Source: Uranotaenia lowii (Eukaryota > Arthropoda > Insecta > Diptera > Culicidae). Taken from it: a DNA stretch of 64,000 nt. Made by a program: the position numbers and the translations under genes. This document shows positions 25,263 to 36,240 of the stretch, one piece after another (position 1 is the first letter of the stretch; the number at the start of each line of letters is the position of its first letter). Location: contig NC_073692.1 of assembly GCF_029784155.1 (NCBI RefSeq), forward strand, positions 326,277,406-326,341,405, in the 5' to 3' direction. Under the pieces are notes generated by a model. That model did not search any database, was not told where the DNA came from, and saw only the letters and a program-made list of their open reading frames with translations.

Positions 25263-26251
25263 TTTGAGATCCTCTCATTTAGGGGAGGGAGGGCTCTTAT
25301 ACAAAATAATCGGAAAATATAAATAAGTTCATTTTAATTCAATCAATTGACAAGTGGGTCATTTGAGTCCCCTGGTACTGGACGCTAACTTTTCTCAGCA
25401 TGTCTGGCAGCAAACAAGAAAACAACATTAAAAGCTGAAACGCGGTCATATTTAAATCATGCAGAGAAGCTTAAAAAAATATTTTCTACGAGGAAGTACC
25501 TACAATATAAAAAAAATTTACTCTATGATTCTCATTGGAAGTATATTGAAAAAATCCATTAAAATTATTTACAAATTAATTATCTATTATATAAAATTCT
25601 CTTGTAACGGTGTTTGTAGTACTACTCCTCCGAAATGGCCCAAAAGATTCAAATGAAATCATTTTTAGAATATTCTGTTGGCATGCGAATCGGTTTAAAT
25701 CGAATTAAAACAACACAAAGTCACATCAATTGTCCGTAATAATTTTATTTATAGTTTTTTGAATCAAATTAAAGTCATGGCACCCTTTTTTTTCGAGATG
25801 ATTTTTTTCCTTTGGGCGGTTTGTTTTTCGTCTCCATGGTCGAGGCGTCGCGAACCAACGTCGCGAGAAGATAGTAGCCATTGCAAAGCTTACTGGTTAG
25901 TGGGAATATTTTGGCGCCTATTTCTCAACCAAGCATACTTTCTATGCACGTGGTGGCGATATGAAGTCTAGATGTGTTTTTTTCCTTCTTGATTCCTAGC
26001 TCATTTGTACAGCACATGGTAATGAATGACGCCTAGATGTGACCCAGATTCATATATTGCCGATCGAATCAAAACCATCTAAACGATTTTAAAAATTAAA
26101 ACTATTTTAATTTTGTGTCTATTAAAGCAGCAATTATTGTCTGAAAAATATGAATTTAGAACTGATGCATATGAAATTATGGTATGACTTTTTTACGGAC
26201 GTTTGAAAAAAGAAAGTGAGAAGCTTTACATACAATTGTATAATCCAAAAA

Positions 26252-26279
<28 letters not shown>
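25263..26279. other. AT-rich stretch, no gene seen
   Basis: TAGGGGAGGGAGGGCTCTTA at 25279 looks like a lone end of a TA-flanked element, but no matching inverted end was found nearby. Small frames at 25459-25656 and 25759-25971 have no recognisable features. Confidence 0.35.
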
Positions 26280-26283
<4 letters not shown>

Positions 26284-26605
26284 ACAGGCGAGATTTGTCA
26301 ACGAATAGTTTCTTGTTGGAAACCAGCCAGGAGACCGCTAAACAGTTCGCTTTGCTGTCCATTACAAAAATGGTCAAAATATCTCCACACTAGCAGTCCA
26401 AATATTTCGCGCACGTTTTGACCACCGTATTTTGTTTATTCACCAGTGGGCAGCTTTTTTACCTTGTAGAAATGAAGTCAGGCCTGTTTATAAGTCAACT
26501 TGGCGAACCAGTCAGAAAAATTCACTTTTATCACTTCTTCTATTGATATTTCTGGATTGAGCTTGAAAAACCCTCTCACATTCCTTATCTTCATGGAATC
26601 AATCA
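26280..26605 (+). repeat. Dispersed repeat, plus-strand copy
   Basis: The partner of the minus-strand copy at 17955-18290, sharing GCGCACGTTTTGACCACCGT and, farther on, CATGGAATCAATC. Further right, 26790-26880 also resembles 18700-18790 in direct orientation (GTAGCTTCACT-AAAA, CCATGCATT-AAAAG). The parent element may itself contain inverted parts. Confidence 0.55.
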
Positions 26606-26942
26606 ACTTCAATTTTATTCAAATTAAAGCTCACTTTAGGATTCTCTTAAACGATTAACCATGTGAACTTTTGTCAAATGATTGATTTGTTTCAAGACTC
26701 CCAATATGGCCTTTCTGGATTTTTTCTCAATCCTGCTGGACACTATCTCAAAAACCACTAGACAGATTTTCACCAAATTTTGTACACCTACACATTACAT
26801 GAGGTACTAAGTAGCTTCACTAAAAACTTAATCAATTTCGGGCCATGCATTGAAAAGTACTCACAAAACAAAGTGTTGCATTTTATTTTCAAATTCACCC
26901 CTGGGACATCAAATTTGTCAATTTTTTGTATTTGTTTATCTC

Positions 26943-27020
26943 CTGAAGCAAGGCCGTGCGAACGGCGGGGGTGGTGGTTTTAGGGGTTTAACTCCCCCCT
27001 CCCCCCCTCCCCTCCCATGG
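26943..27020 (+). mobile_element. Orphan end of a hAT-like G-rich element
   Basis: CAAGGCCGTGCGAACGGCGG followed by G- and then C-rich runs closely resembles the left end of the element at 61320 (CATGGCCGTAGGAACGGGGG, then GGGTT-AACCCC). No inverted partner end or 8-bp duplication was found downstream, so only one end is called. Confidence 0.5.
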
Positions 27021-27680
27021 AGATATTTTCAAAGTAAAATTTTTCAGTTCAAGGAATTAATTTACCACGGGAACGGGACTTTACTTCAATTTTCTCGCCT
27101 CCAGCGGTATTCAGTCCTATAATACTCCAGGCCTAAGACATTTTATTCTGCATTCTGCACATTACATAACATTTACGAATTGAAACTAGTTTTTAACTGA
27201 TAATTTCAATTTACAATTTAAAATAAAACACTAGCTTGTCTTTGAATTTGGTTTTCATTAAGAAATATATCTAAATAAGTTCATCCGTAAGTCATTTAGA
27301 CTTTTGCGAAAGAAAACTCATTAAAGTTTTCCATTTGTTCGCTTTTCCCAATTTTGTAAAATAATAGATATTAAACGAACTTTTTAAGATGTATTAACTA
27401 AATTGCATTTGAGATATTTTAAAGCAAAAATTAAATCGTCTTGCAGATTTCGATAAGTTCGTTTATTTGAATCATCAACAGAATTCTGTTAAAAAATTAG
27501 GCAGATTGAAATAAATAAAAAGAATTAATTTTAAAAATAAAGGATTAGAATTTGAGAACAATACTTTTCATCACATGCAGAAATTTGTTCCTAATGGAAC
27601 AAATTTATATTCATAATCTTGAAATGTTCCTTCTAAAATAACATGACTTTTACCGACAAGGCCGATCAATTGAGTTAATA

Positions 27681-28516
27681 TCTTATATATAAAAATGGAG
27701 GCGCTATCTTTGTGATAACATCACGTATGAACGGGCGGTCGGAATGAAGTGAAACTTGGTATCCGAGGGTTTTTGGGGCCAGAGATGGTTTGTATAATAG
27801 TTTCAAGAATTTCATTTTTGATGATAGAAGGGTCCCCATACAAAATTATCTCTTCACATCTTATATATAAAAATGGAGGCGTTTTCTTTGTAACAACATC
27901 ACGTTTGAATGGTCGGTCGGAATGAAGTGAAATTTGGTATCCGAGGGTTTTTTGGGTCAGAGATGGTTTGTATAATAGTTTCAAGAATCTCACTTTTTAT
28001 GAAAGGGGGGGTTCCCATACAAAGTTATCTCTTCTTCACATCTTATATATGAAAATGGAGGCGTTTTCTTTGTAACAACATCACGTATGAATGGTCGGTC
28101 GGAATGAAGTGAAATTTGGTATCCGAGGGTTTTTTGGGTCAGAGATGGTTTGTATAATAGTTTCAAGAATCTCACTTTTTATGAAAGGGGGGGTTCCCAT
28201 ACAAAGTTATCTCTTCTTCACATCTTCTTATATATAAAAATGGAGGCGCTATCTTTGTGATAACATCACGTATGAACGGGCGGTCTGAATGAAGTGAAAC
28301 TTGGTATCCGAGGGTTTTTGGGGCCAGAGATGGTTTGTATAATAGTTTCAAGAATCTCACTTTTTATGAAAGGGGGGTTCCCATACAAAGTTATCTCTTC
28401 TTCACATCTTCTTATATCCGAGGGTTTTTTTGGTCAGGGATAGTTTGTATAATAGTTTCAAAAATCTAATTTTTTATGAAAGGGGAGTCCCCATGCAAAG
28501 TTATCTCTTCTTCACA
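27681..28516 (+). repeat. Tandem array of Helitron 5' units (~180 bp)
   Basis: Units begin at 27681, 27859, 28041, 28223 and 28407, giving lengths of 178, 182, 182, 184 and 110 bp. Each holds AAAATGGAGGCG, a TAACATCACGTATGAA-type block, GGTCGGAATGAAGTGAAA, TTGGTATCCGAGGGTTTT, GATGGTTTGTATAATAGTTT, and a TCCCATACAAAGTTATCTCT end. The fifth unit lacks its first part through an internal deletion joining TTATA to TCCGAGGG. Units 2 and 3 are most alike. Confidence 0.9.
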
Positions 28517-28524
28517 TCTTATAT

Positions 28525-28782
28525 GAGGCCCTCAGAGCCAAAGGGGTATAAGTGACAAAATGGTCGATTTAAAGTTAATGATGCCAAACGCTTCTTCATA
28601 TTTCAAACTATATTTGGTGATTTTGTCAGATTTTTCGAATTTTATTTACATACTTTTACGTTCGAGAGCAAAATACAAATTTTCGAAAAATGTATGAAAA
28701 ATGGCCAAACACAACAACTTTAAAGCGTGTTTTCTCGAAATATACTTTTTTGCACTTATACCCCTTTGGCTCCAAGGGCCTC
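28525..28782. mobile_element. 258-bp MITE inserted in the Helitron
   Basis: The inverted ends are GAGGCCCTCAGAGCCAAAGG and, inverted from the right, GAGGCCCTTGGAGCCAAAGG. Both continue GGTATAAGTG. The flanks are ATAT on both sides (28521-28524 and 28783-28786). Removing the element plus one ATAT restores the CTTATATATGAAAATGG start seen in the neighbouring Helitron unit, so the empty site is known. No ORF; frames at 28656-28964 cross the border and are not genes. Confidence 0.85.
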
Positions 28783-29040
28783 ATATATGAAAATGGAGGC
28801 GTTTTATTTGTTACAACATCACGTATGGTCGGTTGGAATGAAGTGAAATTTGGTATCCGAGGGTTTTTTGGGTCAGAGATGGTTTGTATAATAGTTTGAA
28901 GGATCTCACTTTTTATGGAAGGTGGTCCTAATACAAATTCAACTTTATTTTTTACGATTTCCATAAGAATCTTTTCGCGAGCACGATGCAGTTAAGGACG
29001 TGTAGATGAAATTAAACATTTATTACGATTTATACTTAAG

Positions 29041-29071
29041 AAGGTAAAACGAAGTTTACCGGGTCAGCTAG
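29041..29071 (+). other. Helitron 3' hairpin and CTAG terminus
   Basis: A 7-bp stem with one bulge (GGTAAAAC, loop GAA, GTTTACC) is followed 7 bp later by CTAG and a host T. In known Helitrons this structure acts as the stop signal for rolling-circle transposition. Confidence 0.75.
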
Positions 29072-30553
29072 TTTTATTATAATTTCCAAAAAAATTACTC
29101 AAGTTATACTGTGTTTTTTTAAAATAAATTTACCGAATTTTATAATCAAACTTTCAAGAAAATTTTAACAATTTTTAATAAATTTGTCATAGTTTTTCAA
29201 ATTCAAATTGTTGTGTTTTAAAACGTTATCTTCATGGAAGCCTGAAAATCTAAATTTTCAATTAGAATAACTAGCTTTTGTCCATGAAAAATTCGAAAAA
29301 TGATACGAAGTAGCAACTTAAAAGCTTAATTAATGCTTTATAATCGCGAAATGCTGACTCAATTACTATTTGATTGTTTTTAGTTTTCATAAAGCTTAAA
29401 TTTTGACAAACGTTTCAACTCCAGATCGCATAAGCGTTATCATAAAAAATGTTAAAGTGGTTTCAATCAAGCATTAGGTTTTTTTTTAAAATTTAATCTT
29501 GATTATTGAAAATATCACCAATTTTTTTACAGTCAGAAAATCAAAAGAGAGAAGGATTCAAATGGAATCATATATAGATTCAGAAAATTACAGATAATTT
29601 TTATGATTCCAGAAAATTAAACCCTCCAAGACTACTCACAAGATTTGCCAGCCGATTTTAAATTTTAAGATTAGGAGATATTTTCAAAAGCAATATAATT
29701 TGTTTCAATTGTGTATTTTGTGTAACTAGTTAGAAAAAGTTTTGAATATTTTTATGGATTATGATGAGAATGTTGTTCAATCAATATTATTGAAAGTTAG
29801 AATTTAAAAAATAGCAGCACTATAATTGTGAAACGCTCTAAATATATTTTTTTAAATCTATTAAAAAGGAAAATTCCAGAAAAACATTTTTTATGGGGGG
29901 TCACTGACCAAATATTAAAACATTCGGTGGAAATGAACTGGAAAAAAGCTTCACTTTCAGCCCATGCAAAAATTAGCCTTACTGTATTTTTTTTCTTTAA
30001 GCCCAGCTACTTAACACACCGTGCCTTTTTTTTTGGTATTGTTGGTATTTGTAGCTAATTTTCAATTTCTTAACCAACCCCCCACCCCCCACCAAATGTG
30101 ATTTTGAAAGACGAGTTGGTACTGATTTGACAAATTAAATAACTTCTTTCATTCATAACTTTATTTTTAATTTTTGGCACCGTATTGTTTTTTTCTCGCC
30201 TCATCAAGATCTTTTGAACCGTGTACTGCACATCCGTGTACACCAGAAAAGAAAGTTTCATACTTTGACAAATTTTTTTTGTGAATGGTATAAAATGAGT
30301 CCTTAAGGAATTAAGTAGGACCTATTATTCTATATCCATGCCGAATCAAATGGCTTATAAAACATGTTTTTTTTTTGTTCTCAGAGCTTGCAAACTGGTT
30401 TTTATGTATTTTATTATAACTGTGAACATGTTTGTAGTTGATAAATTTATCACAGCTTTGAGAAAACCTCTTGAAAGTTGTCTCCAATACTGGCATGTCC
30501 TCCTGAAATGGACTGGATTGCTCAACTGTGAAAAATCAATACTTTATTTACAA
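29072..30553. other. AT-rich stretch, no gene seen
   Basis: No reliable gene or element ends. A run of C/A near 30078-30092 and short open frames on both strands (29828-30562) have no recognisable features. Confidence 0.4.
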
Positions 30554-32373
30554 TTACACTAGTTTACAGCATTTTTGAACTCAGTAAACTAAAGGTCATT
30601 TCTAATGTGAAATCGGGCGCTGAATCCGAAAATGAAATTAAAAAAAATCACAGTAGAACCGTTTTTGAGTTATGCTCCAAATATGAAATTTCGGAAAAAT
30701 TAAAAAAGTTCTTGTACTTAGATTAAAATATCTCGGACGGCATAACAGTAATTTGAAATCCCTCTTTTGCATATTGAAGGTGAATAAATTTTCTATCGAT
30801 CATCTGAACACTGTTTTTACGTTTGACCAACAGTGTTGTTGATATTAGTGACTTTATGAGAAAAAAATTTTTAAAAAACGCATTTTTTTAGAGAAAATTT
30901 TGTTTCAACGAAAGTTTTAGACTCGCTGGTAGCATTTGAAAAATCTGATTTTATTTTGCGCTTAAATGTCAATTCAAAACAAAGATTTCAAGTGGTTGTT
31001 TATCAAAATCGGTTGAAATTTGAAGAAATTATGTCTACTTTACCATAATAGTATTTTTTGTAGTTTTTCATAATTTAACGAACCACAGTACACTTATAAT
31101 AGTATAGGAAGAATAACAGATGGTAAATCTCACTCGCTCTAAGTCAAAATTATTTATTAGCATACCAGAAGGTCACATGCCAAGTTTCAGGAAGATCTGA
31201 CCATAGGGAGGGGTTGATTGAGTCTCAAACGTGAATAAAATTTTGAGGTATTTTGCCCGGAAGGAACGAAAAATACTGGTTTTTCATCAATAACTTCTTT
31301 CATCACTAGCTGATTGTTTTTTATGGTTGATTTTCTTAAAGCCTAAGTTGAGACAAATATTTCACCCCAAGACTGTAACTCGATTGGATTTGAAACAGAA
31401 AAGTTATTGCGGTTCAAAGATTGTATTTTGGTTGAAAATTCTCGTATAAAACGCAATGCGTAAAAAGTACTCATTGCGTGTTGGACAAAATTTGCGGCCT
31501 TTGAACTGCAATAACTTTTTTACTTCAAGTCCAATTGTGTTGCAGTCTTCGGGTGAAATATTTGTCTCAACGTAGGCTTTAAAAAAATTAACCATAAAAA
31601 ACAATCGGCTAGTGATGAAAAAGTTATTGATGAAAAACCAGTATTTTTTGTTCCTCACGGGCAGAAAACCTTAAAATTTTATTCACGTTTGAGACTCAAG
31701 CAACCCCTCCCTATGGTCAGATTTTCCTGAAATTTGGCATGTGACCTTCTGGTAAGCTAATAAATAATTTTGACTTAGAGCGAGTGAGATTTATCATCTG
31801 TTATTCTTCCTATACTATTATAAGTGTACTGCGGTTCGTTAAATTATTAAAAACTGCAAAAATTACAGTTATGGTAAAGTAGCCATAATTTCTTCAATAT
31901 TCAACCGATTTTGATAAACAACCACTTGAAATCTTTGTTTTGAATTGACATTTAAGCGCAAAATAAAATCAGATTTTTTGGATGCTACTATTGGATCTAA
32001 AACTTTCGTTGAAACAAAATTTTCTCTAAAAAAATGCGTTTTTTATAATTTTTACTCTTATCAAGTCACTAATATCAACAATACTGTTGGTCAAACGTAA
32101 AATCAGTGTTCAGATGATCGATAGAAAATTTATTCACCTTCAATATGCAAAAGAGGGATTTCAAATTACTGTTGTGCCGTCCGAGTTATTTTAATCTAAG
32201 TACAAGAACTTTTTTAATTTTTCCGAAATTTCAAATTTGGAGCATAACTCAAAAACGGTTCTACTGAGATTTTTTTGAATTTCATTTTCGGATTCAGCGC
32301 CCGATTTTACATTAAAAATGTTGGTCAGTTAATCAAGTTCACGATTTTTTTTAAATTTTGTAAACTAGTGTTA
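30554..32373. mobile_element. Long foldback element, best copy (~1.8 kb)
   Basis: The ends TTACACTAGTTTACA and, inverted, TAACACTAGTTTACA bracket two arms of roughly 800-900 bp that run as inverted copies almost to the centre (near 31465). Matching blocks include ATCGGGCGCTGAATCCGAAA, GAACCGTTTTTGAGTTATGC, TTCTTGTACTTAGATTAAAA, AGGTGAATAAATTTTCTATC, GGTCACATGCCAA-TTTCAGG, and AAAAAGTTATTG with GTTCAAAG at the centre. Arms are largely uninterrupted, so the copy is fairly young. No protein is encoded; the minus frame at 31404-31658 crosses the centre. The element class is uncertain: target duplication at most TTA or TA. Confidence 0.8.
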
Positions 32374-32703
32374 TCTATCTCTGCTCAGCTTATTTATATA
32401 GAACTTAAGATTTGATTAGAATGATTGGGAAGAGCTTTAACTATAGTTATTAATTTTTTTCATGATCATTTTGATTTATGAGAGAAACATTGAAAAATAG
32501 TTACAAAGTGATACAAAATATGCATCCGGTCCAAAATAAGTCCGTCACCTATTTACAAGTAAATAAAAGTGCTTCTACAAACTATTGGAATAGATAACTG
32601 AATATTCTCGTATTTTGAATTATTCCATTCCCTTCAATTAAAAAAAATTTCGCCGAAATTTCCCTTACGCACTCACGAATTTGACATCTGAGCTATGATT
32701 CTT

Positions 32704-32933
32704 TATGAAACTGCTTATTTTTTTTAATATATCTTTATTTGTACCAATTCATCATAACATTTAAAATACATTATTACATTAAATTAGGTGTTCAGCTCAA
32801 TAATGAACTGTTCAGAGCCCTATAATTATCTAGATAATAAAAATTTATTCATAAGACTTAAATTTGCTAAGCACAATCAAGTATTTTATGAAGAAGAACA
32901 TCCTATAATGTGAAAAATATATGAAACTGCTTA
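32704..32933 (-). mobile_element. Poly(A) retroinsertion with 14-bp target duplication
   Basis: A perfect direct repeat TATGAAACTGCTTA flanks the insert (32704-32717 and 32920-32933). On the minus strand the ~202-bp insert ends with AATAAAGATATATT and a run of A, which is a polyadenylation signal plus tail. These are the marks of target-primed reverse transcription: a SINE, a 5'-truncated LINE end or a processed transcript. No Pol III box is obvious, so a truncated LINE 3' end is my preference. Confidence 0.8.
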
Positions 32934-33049
32934 CTTTCAACATTAAAATGACATAAAATGCTGAAACAAACGTTCTTGGTGAAATTGGAATCAGAAAAAA
33001 CAAGCTGGAATTAAAAAACTTCGATTTTTTCAGTAATTCACTCTTCTAG

Positions 33050-33680
33050 TTTCAAGTTGTGGATGGCAGCACTGATGATCATTCATAATGTAACAAGCAA
33101 AAATACAGAGTTATACTATTCTTGTTTCGCTCACTGCATAGGGATTTATTTTTCCCAACTGTAAGTCACGGTTGGCCCCTAAATTTGGTCAAAATCACCC
33201 TGACCTTAGTTCGCACAATTTCATCACAGCAGCAGTCCGTCAAGCACCCGGACGAACAGCGATCGCCAAAAAATTTCTGCCAAAGTTCACCCACACCGAA
33301 AGTGGCCAACGATCCGGGAAGTTTGGCAAGCAGCCCGGGCAAAGAATAATTTATTTTTATGACTTTCTCAACCTTGATGGGCACTGTTTCGCAACATGAA
33401 GCATCTCGGCTGGATGAATTGTCTTTAATTTTTCTTTCCTGCTGGACACCTGAATTTCACTCCCCTCGGGTCTAACTAATGGCCGAAACTTGCGAAGGGG
33501 GAGTTGATGTCATTAACCGACATTAAGTTGTAAATTTCCTCAGTTAGTTTTTTCGAAGCTCATCCAGAGACGGGACCATGGCGTGAATTGCACAAGCAAA
33601 AAAGAAAATCAACAGAACAGTCTCATTGAATGGTTGCTAGTCGGTAGTTTTGTTTTGACTTCAAGAAAAAAAATCCGTCC
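33050..33680. other. GC-richer island, candidate regulatory or exon DNA
   Basis: A sharp rise in G+C with unique-looking sequence. Three overlapping frames (33122-33349 plus, 33172-33399 plus, 33166-33384 minus) compete and none has a motif. The patch ends near 33620, where AT-rich DNA resumes. Confidence 0.25.
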
Positions 33681-34089
33681 CACAATTGAAGCTAAATTTA
33701 GGGAGTAGCGTGATTATTTCAATGCTGCAGAAAAATTGAGAAGTTATTGAAATTGCCTGAAATATGAAGGAATGTTGAGCCTAAATTATTCACTGAGCAA
33801 CCAACTTCAACAGTTGAGCGCCAATGCCTGAAAAAAAAATTAACTTTTAAAAATATTACAAACATCACACTTTTCTAGGAGATTTTCAATCGAAATTTTG
33901 AACTCAAAAAATTATTTGAAATTTTAGAAAAATATGACATTTTATCAACTTCTCTGCAATCTGTTCAAAACCAAACAGAGCGAACCATAACAATTAAGTC
34001 AGTGTTAAAAAAACAAAAAAAAAGTTTGTTTTAATTTTGCTACAGAATTTTTTTTATCACAATGGCAGAAGAGCTTGATGGTTAAAAAA

Positions 34090-34440
34090 GTTCTTCATTG
34101 TTCCAGTTCACGTGCAACAATAATGGTGGGAAAAGAACTTTTTTCTCTCCATCTTCCGGAAACCAGACTGATGCCTATCGCGTGTGCGGAAAGTGCGATT
34201 TCATCAACATTCTTGGCTGGGACCCAAGTTCCCGCTTTAATTGTTCTTCCATGAGGTGCACTCCAAAAATAAACTTTAGCTTGTGGCGAAAGGAAGGTTA
34301 TGTGGAAGAAATCAGGGTAGAACTTTTAATTTTTCTTTCTTTTCGCCAGGCGGAACGCGTCAATTTTTTTCGAATAGTTCCCATTGAAGACATTTTTTCC
34401 ATTGAAGAACTTTTACGCTCTGCTGATTAATGTCTGATGG
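34090..34440 (+). other. GC-richer patch with 110-codon frame, unrecognised
   Basis: The plus-strand frame 34098-34430 has four cysteines in its first 55 residues (FTCNNN, RVCGKCDF, FNCSS, MRCTP) and an acidic C-terminal end (EDIFSIEELL). The pattern superficially recalls a small zinc-binding region, but spacing fits no family I know. No promoter, splice or upstream ATG evidence was found. It may be a spurious frame in a conserved non-coding patch. Confidence 0.2.
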
Positions 34441-34789
34441 TTACCACATGTGGTGGGAACATTTATTGATTTGAACTGTATTTGAGGGGGTCATTAACGT
34501 TTGTTGAATCCATGCTGGAACAATGAAAAGTAAATCAGTATTAAATTTTGACTAAAAATGTTCATTTTTTAATCACCACACAAGATTTGAGTTTGTTTCT
34601 AGCAATAAGTTTCTCAATAAGTAGAGTTTTTCGGTTAGCTTTTCTGAAACACAGATTGCAAAGCCCCAACGAGCATTTTGAATCAATTGTATGCTTTTTG
34701 GTTGAACCACCAAACTTGTGTTAACGTATGTATGTTTATGTATGATAACAACCACATTTGTCTTTTATTTGAGGGACTCCTTTTTCCTT

Positions 34790-34945
34790 CCAGTGAGAGG
34801 GAGGGGCTCAAACCATAATAGGCAAACCTTCCCAGACGTCAGAATCACCCACCTGCCATTTTCAAGTAAATCGGTTTAGTAGTTTTCTTGTCTTTAGGGA
34901 ACAGACAGACAGACAGAATTTTTTTTATGGATATAGATAGTTCAA
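34790..34945 (+). repeat. Interspersed repeat end with (CAGA)n tail
   Basis: AAATCGGTTTAGTAGTTTTC, then AGGGAACAGACAGACAGACA, then a T-run and ATGGATATAGATAG. From memory this order (GGTT-AGTAGTTTT, CAGACAGA tail, TATATAGAT) is common at the 3' ends of arthropod interspersed elements. The left border cannot be set. Confidence 0.4.
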
Positions 34946-35814
34946 AAATCAGAAGCGATAATATCGTTGTGTTATATTAGTCAAGAGTTTTTAACATGAT
35001 TAGAAAAGATGACAGTTTTTATGGCTGTAAAATGCCGCAATTTGTTACGAGAAAAGTAAAAAAAATCTATACAATCTCCTTTATTTTTTTTTAAATCTTT
35101 TTTTGTCAAATGTACAAAGAAGGTAAAGGAACGCATAAAAGTGCGAATAAAACGGACTGACATTTTCAAAAGAGCTGATAAATGTTTGATCAAAATTTTC
35201 ATATTTATGAGGGGGTGATCCCAATAGAGTTTCGTCAAGTTTTAGTTTGAGCGAAAAGTTTTCTGCGTGAATGATTATTTTCCGAACAGTGGTTTTAAAA
35301 TTGAATCGAACAAGAAAAAAATATTTTGATTGATTGACAAACAAAAAGCACATGGTTATACTCGGGAAAATATCAACAAACATAAATATTTGATCGGCGT
35401 ATCTGGCAAAACGTGATTATCAATAGCATAGTACTGGAAACTTATGCGCTTCAAAATTTAACGAAAAGTAAAACAGGCAAATAAAACTCTTCCGCTTTTA
35501 ATATTGCAAAATAGATGAGTTGAATCATAAATTTTTACTTTTCGGTCCATCTCTTTTTGTGTAAATTTTCTTGTTCAATTCACCTCGGCTAGTATTATAT
35601 ACAATATGATCTGAAAATAGCGATACTTCAAGCATTTTATGGAAAATATTGTTTAATTTTGTTGTATTTGTTGAGAATATAAAATTAAATTATTTTAGGA
35701 AAATGGCGTTTTCCCCAAAACCAGTTCGTCCTATAGAAGTCATCTAAAATCCAGTAATTCTTAAAAAAAAACATCATTTCGAAGATTATTCATTTATTTA
35801 CCACTTTTTTCAGT

Positions 35815-36240
35815 TCAAAACACACTAACTATCATCATTTTTAAACAATTATTGATCAATCTAGCATAGATTCTGCTTTCTGGAGATCCATCATGACGGA
35901 TTTGTTTGCCATCGTTACGGAAATGTTCCGTTATGCCAATTCCACAATTCCGACAGCCAACACGGTTTTGTTCCAAAAAACTTTTCTTCCGTGACGACAT
36001 ACGGTGAGCATCCGGATATTGGTAGTGATTTGATCGGAACATAATCGCCAAATTATTCAGCGCAGGTTAGACAGGACTCCATTCATCGTCATATCCGTTA
36101 TATCTACGGAAGTTAAAAATAATTATATTACAGCAATTAAACGAAAATCGACGAGAATTTACCTTTTTAATTTTGCAGCGAATTAAACCAAGAAAACAAA
36201 TTGATAATATTGTTGATATTTTGATTTGCTGTGACCGCCA
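35815..36240 (-). other. Unrecognised small gene-like segment
   Basis: On the minus strand a CGGTCACAGCAAATC word (near 36233) resembles the fly core-promoter motif GGTCACAC. About 60 nt later comes a donor AAAAAG|GTAAAT. A 60-nt AT-rich stretch ends AACTTCCGTAG, and then a less A/T-rich exon-like segment runs from 36103 down to 35815. The spacing fits a short insect intron. The longest frame reaches its stop at 35815. Its first in-frame ATG gives MFRSN, and an inner MSSRKK start is possible. It has CRNC and a basic composition. An in-frame stop interrupts it at about 36071, just after a YDDEW word, so this may be a decayed gene. All three frames are fairly open, so the true frame is uncertain. 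No family recognised. Confidence 0.3.

Larger units (their letters stand above)
27681..29071 (+). mobile_element. Non-autonomous Helitron with multiplied 5' end
   Basis: The element starts TCTTATATATAAAAATGGAG directly after an A. It ends GGGTCAGCTAG directly before a T, which matches the Helitron rule of TC at the 5' end, CTRR at the 3' end and insertion between A and T. Just before the 3' terminus is a hairpin (GGTAAAAC-GAA-GTTTACC, 29043-29060). The 5' region is repeated in tandem (starts at 27681, 27859, 28041, 28223, 28407 and 28517) and the last unit is split by a MITE. No Rep/helicase ORF is present, so it was mobilised in trans. Minus-strand frames of 60-90 codons in each unit are a by-product of the repeat and share one sequence (MRFLKLLYKPSL start). 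Confidence 0.85.

Noticed and set aside
27721..28360. Three similar minus-strand frames as a small gene family
   Set aside because: They repeat with the ~180-bp Helitron units and have no other support.
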